Assembly: GCF_002896875.1 (NCBI RefSeq)
Contig: NZ_CP023278.1
Location: forward strand, 1,426,001-1,490,000
Direction: 5' to 3'
Source of the DNA: Nostoc sp. CENA543
GTDB taxonomy: Bacteria > Cyanobacteriota > Cyanobacteriia > Cyanobacteriales > Nostocaceae
Length of the DNA stretch: 64,000 nucleotides
The stretch's first letter is position 1, and every line of letters starts with the position of its first letter. The position numbers and the translations under genes are program-made. The notes beneath the pieces were generated by a model. That model saw only the letters and a program-made list of their open reading frames with translations. It did not search any database and was not told where the DNA came from. This document shows, one piece after another, positions 17,116 to 24,045 of the stretch.

Positions 17116-17671
17116 ATTCTTCTCCTAATATGATGCAATTGTCGGTGAAGATTAACTGCTAACTTAAAGCGCATAACAGTTAATACGTTTAACCTAAAAT
17201 AATGCTCTGTTTGGTTCGATTAATTGGAAGATATAACACTTTTTATTCAAAAGAATAATTTTAAATATTCACTCTATCAAAAGGTATGGTTAAAATTTGA
17301 AATCAAAGTGGGAATATGACTTAAATAATTACTTGCTTCGTTTAATTATTTGTATATTCTTCTACTACTACAAAAAAGGAATACTCAATTAGTATAGGTA
17401 GCCCGATGTGACACTTCTGAAATAGTTAATGCTTTAATGCCTTGAATCCAAAATATGATTACAAGTTGTACCAGAAAACTGGTTCATTATTCCAGGTGGT
17501 TCTCAATTTGAGTCAGCTAATAGTAAGATACGGCTACTCTTTGTTTTAATTTAACGGTCTAAAGACTGATACTACTTTATACCTTTAGAGCTATGAAGCA
17601 AAAACAAATAATGATTATTGTCAAGTAATTGAGGAAGTAAGTTTTTTGCTACTTAAGTGAGGTTTACGATC
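17116..17671. other. Intergenic, divergent promoter region; no gene seen
   Basis: About 555 bases of AT-rich DNA between the divergently transcribed DUF4383-psaJ pair and the small peptide gene. No repeat, terminator or coding-type ORF was found. Promoters for both sides must lie here. The segment 17640-17671 up to the peptide start is conserved with 32750-32780. Confidence 0.6.
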
Positions 17672-17923
17672 ATGTCACAACAAATTATTTCGTCAGATTC
17701 AATGCCTATTGAATCTGATAGACAACTGTTGCTTGAATTAACTACAGAAGCAGCAGCTACAATCATTGGTGGACAACAGCGCAGATTTACAAGAAACCAA
17801 GTGCGGGATCTTTTAGGAAAAAGGGATTTCCGAAACAAGTGTGAATATTCAGATCCAGAAATATTTGAAAGAAGAAGACAGCTTTATGTTAGGTTTACAG
17901 CAACTTGTCCAGTTGGGGGCTAA
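17672..17923 (+). CDS. Double-glycine-leader peptide (CTB-like bacteriocin precursor candidate), peptide 1
   Basis: 83 residues from ATG 17672. The leader MSQQIISSDS, the later LTTEAAATIIGGQ, and the upstream bases AAGTGAGGTTTACGATC closely parallel the gene at 32781. A GG pair at about residues 34-35 is a likely leader-peptidase cleavage site. The core after GG is basic (RRFTRNQVRDLLGKRDF), with two cysteines. This leader pattern matches the cyanobacterial CTB-type bacteriocin-like precursors. No maturation enzyme or transporter gene is within the window. An upstream GTG at 17657 is part of the ribosome-binding region, not the start. Confidence 0.65.
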   Translation: MSQQIISSDSMPIESDRQLLLELTTEAAATIIGGQQRRFTRNQVRDLLGKRDFRNKCEYSDPEIFERRRQLYVRFTATCPVGG

Positions 17924-17992
17924 AATTCCAGTTAGTTTAATCTTTCCGTATTCAACTCTGGAAAATCTAGCAAAGGTTGTTTGGTGAAGCGA

Positions 17993-18031
17993 TAATAAAA
18001 GAAGGTTGGAAGCCTCAAACCTCCAACCTTC
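17993..18031 (-). terminator. Rho-independent terminator of ftsH
   Basis: GAAGGTTGGA and TCCAACCTTC form a perfect 10-base stem (18001-18010 with 18022-18031). On the minus strand the hairpin is followed by TTTTATT, the usual U-run, 24 bases after the ftsH stop codon. Confidence 0.88.
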
Positions 18032-18054
18032 TACGTTCTAGCTTTCTTCAGGAA

Positions 18055-19941
18055 TTACAGTTGCGGAACGTATTGAGATTTTTCTGGTACATCTGTGTAC
18101 TCAGCGACAATTTGCCGGAATTCGTCACCGTCGATAGTTTCTTTTTCAATCAGCAAATCGACTAAGCGGTCTGTCACAGTGCGATGTTCCCGCATAATCT
18201 TCTTAGCGTTTTCATAGCATTCTTCGACAATTTCTCGGACTTGAGAGTCGATTCTAGCGGCAATTGATTCAGAATAATCGGATCTGGTCATCCAGTCACG
18301 ACCCAAGAATACTTCCCCTTGTTGGCTTTCCAAGGATAGAGGGCCTAAATCAGACATCCCGAAGCGTGTCACCATTTGACGCGCCATTCCTGTCACTTGT
18401 TGTAAGTCGCCGCCTGCACCGGTGGTGACTTCCGCCGCGCCGAAAATGACATCTTCTGCTGCACGACCACCCAAAGCACCAGTAATTCTAGCTTTGAGTT
18501 GAGAACGGGAAATTAAACCTTGTTCTTCGTTGGGAGTAAACCAAGTTAAGCCTTGTGCTTGTCCCCGTGGAATGAGGGTAACTTTCTGCACTGGGTCATG
18601 GTCTTTTAATAAAGTTCCGACTAAGGCATGTCCGATTTCGTGGTAAGCAATTAAGCGTTTACTCTTGCTGTCTACTAATGGTGTCCCTTCCATACCAGCG
18701 ACAACTCTATCTACAGCGTCGTCAATTTCGGTAAGAGTGATACCTTCTTTGCGTCTTCTGGCGGTGAGAATTGCAGCTTCATTGAGGAGGTTAGCTAAAT
18801 CCGCACCGGTGAATCCTGGTGTACGGCGAGCGATCGCTTCTAATGATACGCTGGTGTCAAGTTTTTTGTTGCGCGCATGGACTTGCAGAATTTCCAAGCG
18901 GCCTTTGATATCTGGTGCATCCACTGTAACTTGTCTGTCAAAACGACCAGGACGCAACAGGGCTGCATCTAATACGTCAGGACGGTTGGTAGCAGCAATA
19001 ATAATGATGCCTGTGTTACCTTCAAAACCATCCATTTCGGTGAGTAACTGGTTGAGGGTTTGTTCTCTTTCGTCGTTACCGCCACCGATACCTGCACCCC
19101 GTTGTCTACCTACAGCGTCAATTTCATCAATAAAGATGATACAGGGAGCGTTATCTTTAGCTTTTTTGAACAAGTCACGGACACGGGAAGCACCCACACC
19201 CACAAACATTTCTACGAATTCTGAACCAGAGATACTAAAGAATGGTACACCAGCTTCACCTGCGATCGCTTTTGCAAGTAAAGTTTTACCTGTTCCTGGA
19301 GGCCCGACTAGTAACACACCTTTGGGAATGCGCGCCCCAACAGCTGTAAATCTTTCTGGTTGTTTTAAGAAAGTTACAACTTCTTGGAGTTCTTCTTTAG
19401 CTTCTTCAATCCCAGCTACGTCGTCAAATTTTACACCGGTTTTCGCTTCCATTTGGAAACGCGCTCTGGATTTACCGAAGTTCATTGCTTGACCAGGGCC
19501 ACCAGGGATGTTGTTCGAGCGACGGAACAAAAAGAACAATCCCGTAATCAATAAGATTGGGAAAATTAGATTGCCTAAAAGTCCCCAGATAGCACCATCA
19601 TTGCGGACTGGATGAGCATCGAAACTAACTTGTTTGTCTTTAAGTTTACTAATTAACTCTGGTGCGTTAATTGGTAAATCTACACGCCAGCGTTGAGTAC
19701 GATTTTCAATATCTTGGTCAACAGCTTCGATAATTGCTGTTCTACCACCTTCATAAAGATCCACACTGGTTACACGACCAGCATCCAAGTATTCCAGAAA
19801 GCGGCCGTAAGTCATGCGCGTATTAGCAGCATTTCTCGTCATGTCAGCAGGATTTCCTGCAAACGCCCCTTGCCAAAAGAAAAAGCCAATTACCAAAGCA
19901 GGCAATGTCCAGAGTACGAGGACTCTCCAGGAGAATTTCAT
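18055..19941 (-). CDS. ftsH: ATP-dependent zinc metalloprotease FtsH
   Basis: 628 residues. Membrane helices at about 5-27 and 118-140 frame a lumenal domain. The AAA domain has Walker A GPPGTGKT at 213-220, Walker B IIFIDE at 268-273 and the second region of homology [21 protein letters not shown]. The zinc site is HEIGH at 434-438. FtsH forms membrane hexamers that degrade damaged membrane proteins; cyanobacterial FtsH homologues take part in photosystem II repair. Which of the usual four paralogues this is cannot be decided here. The gene ends at a clear terminator and seems monocistronic. Confidence 0.96.
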   Translation of the reverse strand: MKFSWRVLVLWTLPALVIGFFFWQGAFAGNPADMTRNAANTRMTYGRFLEYLDAGRVTSVDLYEGGRTAIIEAVDQDIENRTQRWRVDLPINAPELISKLKDKQVSFDAHPVRNDGAIWGLLGNLIFPILLITGLFFLFRRSNNIPGGPGQAMNFGKSRARFQMEAKTGVKFDDVAGIEEAKEELQEVVTFLKQPERFTAVGARIPKGVLLVGPPGTGKTLLAKAIAGEAGVPFFSISGSEFVEMFVGVGASRVRDLFKKAKDNAPCIIFIDEIDAVGRQRGAGIGGGNDEREQTLNQLLTEMDGFEGNTGIIIIAATNRPDVLDAALLRPGRFDRQVTVDAPDIKGRLEILQVHARNKKLDTSVSLEAIARRTPGFTGADLANLLNEAAILTARRRKEGITLTEIDDAVDRVVAGMEGTPLVDSKSKRLIAYHEIGHALVGTLLKDHDPVQKVTLIPRGQAQGLTWFTPNEEQGLISRSQLKARITGALGGRAAEDVIFGAAEVTTGAGGDLQQVTGMARQMVTRFGMSDLGPLSLESQQGEVFLGRDWMTRSDYSESIAARIDSQVREIVEECYENAKKIMREHRTVTDRLVDLLIEKETIDGDEFRQIVAEYTDVPEKSQYVPQL

Positions 19942-20162
19942 TTTAATTTGCCTCTAGATGCCAATTTACAATTAGATATTTCTAGCAGCTAAAATCGCTA
20001 GATAGTTGTGAAACGGATGTTTATAACTCCATTTTGTTTAATTTGATATCAAATCAGGCAATACCACAAAGCTAGACCTGCTTATGTGAAATCTGAGATC
20101 CCGACAAGAATCTTAATTAAATTTAACCTAATTCTAATACAACATGGCGATCAAGGGGAGGG

Positions 20163-20291
20163 ATTGGGGACTGGGGACTGGGCATTGGGCATTGGGCATC
20201 GGGAATTGGGCATGAATATTAATCTGTTCCCTGTTCCCTGTTCCCTGTTTCCTAATGACTAATGACTATTGACTATTGACTACTGACTACT
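20163..20291 (+). repeat. Cluster of heptanucleotide tandem repeats
   Basis: Within the ftsH upstream gap (19942-20286), three repeat families follow each other: GGGACTG/GGGCATT units (20163-20214), CTGTTCC units (20224-20250) and AATGACT/ATTGACT units (20251-20291). The last runs into the stop region of the secreted-protein gene. The remaining bases of the gap are AT-rich and show no gene. Confidence 0.85.
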
Positions 20292-20781
20292 TCACCTCCG
20301 TAATTTTTAATGTATAGGGAAAATATTTGCCTTCATCGTAAGAACCAATCCAGACTTGATAATCTCCTGGTAGCCATTCACCTACTATGCCGGGGTTTTT
20401 GCCGTCTAAGTCGTCGTTACACCAAGTCCCGCCAGTGCCTTTAACGATGATGGTAGTGTCTTGGGGTGAATCTATTTGCAGCTTTAGGTAGTTAAATTTA
20501 CTGGTTAATTTAATAGTGTGGTCTGGTGTTTCATCTACAAAGCCGTTACATGGCCCTGTAGATGTGTCTATCCTCCCAGCAATTTTGTGTCCTGCGACCG
20601 AGCCACCACTCATACCCCGAACTGTGAGAGGGTCTGGTGAAAATTTGTGACTGATAGTAATGTCTCCAAAAATCGGGGGTGCGTCTTGGGCTGTGCTGGC
20701 GGCAGGAAGTGCCGATATAACGCCAAGTGTAACTATCATTAAAGATAATCGAGTTCCTTGAAATAGCGTTGTTTTCGACAT
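20287..20781 (-). CDS. Secreted hypothetical protein
   Basis: 164 residues from ATG 20781. Residues 1-33 look like a Sec signal peptide (basic start, hydrophobic LSLMIVTLGVISALPAAS, cleavage near TAQDA). The mature part is a small beta-rich domain with two cysteines (GPCNGF and GTWCNDDLDGKNPG) and a Gly-Asp-Tyr-rich end (GEWLPGDYQVWIGSYDEG), resembling cyanobacterial secreted proteins with pre-peptidase C-terminal-like folds. It probably acts in the periplasm or is exported. Function unknown; no operon partner. Confidence 0.65.
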   Translation of the reverse strand: MSKTTLFQGTRLSLMIVTLGVISALPAASTAQDAPPIFGDITISHKFSPDPLTVRGMSGGSVAGHKIAGRIDTSTGPCNGFVDETPDHTIKLTSKFNYLKLQIDSPQDTTIIVKGTGGTWCNDDLDGKNPGIVGEWLPGDYQVWIGSYDEGKYFPYTLKITEVK

Positions 20782-20860
20782 AGTGATCACATAAGTATAT
20801 CAGTGTTCTTGAAGACACTAATTTTACCAATTAAGTTCCAGAAATGAGAGAAATTGACTA

Positions 20861-20972
20861 TGTAGTCATTAGTCATTAGTCATTAGTCATTAGTCATTAG
20901 TTTTTCTTCCTTGTCTCCCCCTGCTCCCTGCTCCCTGCCCCCTGCCCCCTTGCCCCCTTGCCCCCTGCCCCA
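20861..20972 (+). repeat. Heptamer repeats CATTAGT and C-rich CTCCCTG/CCCCTTG
   Basis: Five CATTAGT units (20861-20900) are followed by a C-rich tract of CTCCCTG, CCCCCTG and CCCCTTG units (20912-20972) immediately downstream of gltX. Both are of the short tandem repeat type seen across the window. Confidence 0.85.
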
Positions 20973-20976
20973 ATCC

Positions 20977-22413
20977 CTACCCTATCGCCTGATTTAGACG
21001 CGGTTTATCTAAGCCAATCTGATTGAGGAGTAACCAAGATTGGATGAGGTCTGGCCCGTGTACGTCTCCTGTTAGGGCGGCACGCAGCGATCGCATGACT
21101 AGTCCTTTTTTGACGTTTTGGGCTTTGACTACTTGTTTAATAATGTCTTGGGCAAATGCTTCTGTGAGTTGGGGTTGAGTTTCTAAGGCGGCGATGATAG
21201 CTTGTAGAACTTCACTAGAGCCTGGTTGTTGTAATTGTTGGCTACCTTCTGCGCTCAATTCTATCGTCTCGCTAAAAAACATTTTGCTCATCTCGACAGC
21301 ATCTGTTAACCGCGTCAAGCTAGCACCGAGTAAACCCACTAATTTCTCCAACCAAGCCCTGTCTCGTCCGCCATCAAATTGATATCCGGCAGTTTCCCAA
21401 TAAGGAATAATTAAATCTGTGAGCTGGTCTATGGGCATATTATGGATATATTGACTGTTTAACCAGTCGAGTTTTGCCCAGTCAAATTTTGCGCCGGCTT
21501 TATTAACACGCTCAAAAGTAAATTCTTTGGCGGCGGCTTCTAAGGTAAATATTTCTTGGGTCGAGTCTGGTGGCGACCATCCTAACAAGGTCATGTAGTT
21601 AACTAAACCTTCGGCGGTAAAGCCCATTTGCTTAAAGTCAGAGATGGAGGTCACGCCATCCCGCTTGGAAAGTTTACGCCCTTCCATGTTTAAAATTAAG
21701 GGCGAATGGGCAAATTCGGGAATTTCTGCACCAAGAGCTTCATAAAGCAGAATTTGCTTGGCTGTATTGGCGATGTGGTCTTCTCCGCGAATCACATGAG
21801 TGATTTGCATATCAATATCATCTACCACAACCACAAAGTTGTAGAGGGGTTGACCAATGCCTTCCTCGGAAGCACGGGCGATGACCATATCACCACCTAA
21901 ATCACTACCGCGCCAAGACATTTTGCCTCTAACAAGGTCGTTCCAGACAATTTCTCGGTCATCGTCAATTTTAAAGCGGATGACGAAACTCCGCCCTTGG
22001 GCTTGGAATTGAGCTTCTTGTTCTGGGGTGAGGTTACGGTGGCGGTTGTCGTAGCGGGGGGCTTCGTTTTTGGCTTTTTGTGCTTCTCTTAAGGCTTCGA
22101 GTTCTTCAGATGTGGTGTAGCAGCGATAAGCTAAACCTTTGTCTAGAAGTTTTTGTACGGCTTGTTTGTACAGGTCTAGACGGTCGGATTGAAAGAACGG
22201 CCCTTCATCCCAGTTCAACCCTAACCATCGCAATCCTAACAGAATATTTTCTGTATATTCGGGGCGCGATCGCTCTAAATCTGTATCTTCAATGCGTAAA
22301 ATAAATGTCCCGCCGTGGTGACGGGCAAACAACCAGTTAAATACGGCTGTTCTCGCTGTACCGATGTGTAAATTCCCAGTTGGACTAGGAGCAATTCTGA
22401 CTCTGACAGTCAC
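20977..22413 (-). CDS. gltX: Glutamyl-tRNA synthetase
   Basis: 478 residues, class I aminoacyl-tRNA synthetase. The HIGH-like motif is HIGT at 16-19 within [12 protein letters not shown], and the KMSKS-like motif is KLSK at 247-250, followed by RDGVTS. It charges tRNA-Glu, which in cyanobacteria also feeds tetrapyrrole synthesis, and as a non-discriminating enzyme usually also tRNA-Gln. Length and motif order are normal. It lies just downstream of tRNA-Asp on the same strand, about 140 bases apart. Confidence 0.96.
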   Translation of the reverse strand: MTVRVRIAPSPTGNLHIGTARTAVFNWLFARHHGGTFILRIEDTDLERSRPEYTENILLGLRWLGLNWDEGPFFQSDRLDLYKQAVQKLLDKGLAYRCYTTSEELEALREAQKAKNEAPRYDNRHRNLTPEQEAQFQAQGRSFVIRFKIDDDREIVWNDLVRGKMSWRGSDLGGDMVIARASEEGIGQPLYNFVVVVDDIDMQITHVIRGEDHIANTAKQILLYEALGAEIPEFAHSPLILNMEGRKLSKRDGVTSISDFKQMGFTAEGLVNYMTLLGWSPPDSTQEIFTLEAAAKEFTFERVNKAGAKFDWAKLDWLNSQYIHNMPIDQLTDLIIPYWETAGYQFDGGRDRAWLEKLVGLLGASLTRLTDAVEMSKMFFSETIELSAEGSQQLQQPGSSEVLQAIIAALETQPQLTEAFAQDIIKQVVKAQNVKKGLVMRSLRAALTGDVHGPDLIQSWLLLNQIGLDKPRLNQAIG

Positions 22414-22552
22414 AGTAGTTCTCTCTTTCGCAAAGCAATGATCACTATAACAAGTGCTGAGTATTGAGTCATGTGTTCTAAGTTAGGAATCTATGTATAT
22501 ACTTAGAACTGAACTTACTCAGCACTTGTTTCTCATTAATCTTGGTTTAGAA

Positions 22553-22626
22553 CGGGACTGACGGGGCTCGAACCCGCAACTTCCGCCGTGACAGGGCGGT
22601 GCTCTAACCAATTGAACTACAGTCCC
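22553..22626 (-). tRNA. tRNA-Asp (anticodon GTC)
   Basis: The minus strand folds into a cloverleaf: acceptor GGGACTG/CAGTCCC, D-arm with AATTGGTTAGA, anticodon loop CTGTCAC giving anticodon GTC, T-loop TTCGAGC, discriminator G. It is followed on the minus strand by gltX. CCA is not encoded. Confidence 0.95.
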
Positions 22627-22718
22627 TTGATTCGCAACTTCCCTATTATGACTTAGTTACCCTGGGTTGTCAACCTAGTTGGGTGGAAATTTTGGAAAAT
22701 TTTTTTTGAGGACTAGCG

Positions 22719-22758
22719 ATCGCCCTGATCTGGCATGATTTTGGGTATGGCGATCGCG
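22719..22758 (+). pseudogene. hen1-derived fragment, left of the BrnT pair
   Basis: About 40 bases starting GATCGCCCTGATCTGGCATG and running to GGTATGGCGATCGCG. They match 23589-23628 almost base for base and are related to the part of hen1 reading AATGATCGCCCTTATGTGGC (about 27462-27510). This looks like a short decayed hen1 piece that now forms a direct repeat on the left of the toxin-antitoxin pair. Confidence 0.6.
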
Positions 22759-22778
22759 TTTTGTAGGAGCATCAACAA

Positions 22779-22810
22779 GGCGATGCCTACGGCGGGCTGC
22801 GCCAACGCAC
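22779..22810 (+). repeat. Dispersed repeat GCGATGCCTACGGCGGGCTGC, left copy
   Basis: GGCGATGCCTACGGCGGG followed by CTGCGCCAACGCAC abuts the stop codon of the BrnT partner gene. A second copy at 23419-23452 lies at the other end of the pair in the same orientation. This sequence type is a common dispersed repeat in cyanobacteria. Confidence 0.8.
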
Positions 22811-23106
22811 TAACAATTGGTTTGAGAACGAATTTCTTGTATAATATTAGAAATTTCTGCTTCTGATTCAATATGTCGTGCCAGCACTTGAGCAGTAGCC
22901 TCTAGCAAGCGGTTAGAAAATAACTTAGCTAAATCTTGGCGTAACCCTTGCCCAATGTAAAATTTAAGTAATGCCTCACAGGACATATCTCGACTGTCTG
23001 CTATCTTTTTCAGAGATTCTAAAGTATCTTTGGGTATTTCTAGGGATACTGTTTCATTTGGGCGTGGGTGCAGTTGTAAGATAAATTCCTCTTCAGGATT
23101 GTTCAT
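22810..23106 (-). CDS. Antitoxin of BrnT-type pair
   Basis: 98 residues from ATG 23106, which has GAGAG upstream; a longer frame to 23166 only overlaps brnT further. The segment VSLEIPKDTLESLKKIADSRDMSCEALLKFYIGQGLRQD resembles the ribbon-helix-helix/BrnA-type DNA-binding region of BrnT partners. It overlaps the toxin gene by 14 bases, the normal toxin-first order for BrnT systems. It probably represses the pair and neutralises BrnT. Confidence 0.75.
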   Translation of the reverse strand: MNNPEEEFILQLHPRPNETVSLEIPKDTLESLKKIADSRDMSCEALLKFYIGQGLRQDLAKLFSNRLLEATAQVLARHIESEAEISNIIQEIRSQTNC

Positions 23107-23398
23107 AAAGTTTTCTCTCTGTACGAGTCGCAGGACAAGCAGAAATGATGCGAGTTCGTAATCCACGTTCTACATAGACTACAAGCAAAAAACGTTGTTC
23201 AAGGGAGTACCCAATGATAAAAGCGCGTTGTTCGCTGCTAGAAGCATTGATAGGGTTTGCATCACCAGTTTGGTAAAAAGGATCGAAAAAAACCTCGGTG
23301 GCTTCTTCAAAGGTAACACCATGTTTTTCAATATTGCTCCGCGCTTTGTTGCTATCCCACTCAAATTCAACACCTTGTAGGCGATAAACAATATCCAT
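23093..23398 (-). CDS. brnT: BrnT family toxin
   Basis: 101 residues with the BrnT pattern: FEWDSNKARSNIEKHGVTFEEATEVFFDP at the start, then IGYSLEQRFLLVVYVERGLRTRIISACPATRTERKLYE. BrnT is a ribonuclease toxin with a RelE-like fold that slows translation under stress. All these family segments are present, so it looks intact. The pair is bracketed by two layers of direct repeats. Confidence 0.88.
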   Translation of the reverse strand: MDIVYRLQGVEFEWDSNKARSNIEKHGVTFEEATEVFFDPFYQTGDANPINASSSEQRAFIIGYSLEQRFLLVVYVERGLRTRIISACPATRTERKLYEQS

Positions 23399-23418
23399 AC
23401 ATATATTTTATTGTCATA

Positions 23419-23452
23419 GGCGCGATGCCTACGGCGGGTTGCGCCAATACAC
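23419..23452 (+). repeat. Dispersed repeat GCGATGCCTACGGCGGGTTGC, right copy
   Basis: Near-identical to 22779-22810, in the same orientation, beginning about 20 bases upstream of the brnT start codon. Together the two copies flank the toxin-antitoxin pair. Confidence 0.8.
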
Positions 23453-23538
23453 TTCCTATGTATGATAGCCTGTTGCTTAAAACAATTGACCGTATGTGAA
23501 AATCCCGTTTGGCACTGCGATTGCACTTTGATTCTCAG

Positions 23539-23630
23539 ATAGCGATCGCTGTACAGCCGCGTTGTTATTAGATGTTAGTCCGGTGAACGATCGCCCTGAT
23601 CTGGCATGATTTTGGGTATGGCGAGCGCGC
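23539..23630 (+). pseudogene. Remnant of a hen1 gene with internal deletion
   Basis: From AGCGATCGCTGTACAGCCGC the frame reads SDRCTAALLLDVSPV and then directly NDRPDLA before a stop. In hen1 at 27242 the same region reads SDRCTAALLLDVDPV, then after about 17 residues NDRPYVASSF. So this is a hen1 fragment with an internal deletion and later decay. Its second half (23589-23628) is the 40-base sequence also found at 22719. Confidence 0.75.
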
Positions 23631-24045
23631 CTGTTTTCACTGATGCTGAAGGTAAATGCAGCAAAAGCTACTATTGATTCTGAGAGAGCGATCGCCATTG
23701 TGGCATTTAGTGATTAACTTGTCTCTCCTGCTGTGATTTCTTGGCAAACTTCAAAAGAAACTAATAGTTGAGCATACAGCGATCGCAAGACCTCTACATC
23801 CCCAAGTGTCGCTACCATACTGTCCCTAACACACCATACCTATCTACGTATCTGTTCAAAAATCAAATATGAATCCTATATATAATTTTACTTTTAACAC
23901 TATATTCTCCATTCTCCCAAAATATCAGGTGATATCCGATTTTTAAAACATTGGTAATTGTCATGAGTGAGTGAATTACTTGAATGGGAAAGCAAATAGC
24001 TTAAAAAATAAAGCTATCTGCTTGTTTGCTAACCGAACTCAATTG
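23631..24045. other. Intergenic, no intact gene seen
   Basis: AT-rich DNA with a few HIP1 octamers and another GAGAGCGATCGCCATTGTGGCA stretch that may be further decayed hen1-like sequence. It holds the region downstream of the TPR ATPase gene, but no clear terminator hairpin was found. Confidence 0.5.

Noticed and set aside
18665-19492. Long plus-strand frame inside ftsH
   Set aside because: Antisense of a conserved AAA domain; product composition (Ser/Ala/Pro-rich) is that of a shadow frame.
20163-20291. Possible CRISPR array or origin iterons
   Set aside because: The units are 7 bases long without spacers and belong to the heptamer repeats seen at many other places in the window; no dnaA or rep gene nearby.
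23477-23698. Minus-strand 73-codon frame
   Set aside because: It runs antisense to the hen1 remnant and is low-complexity; not a gene.
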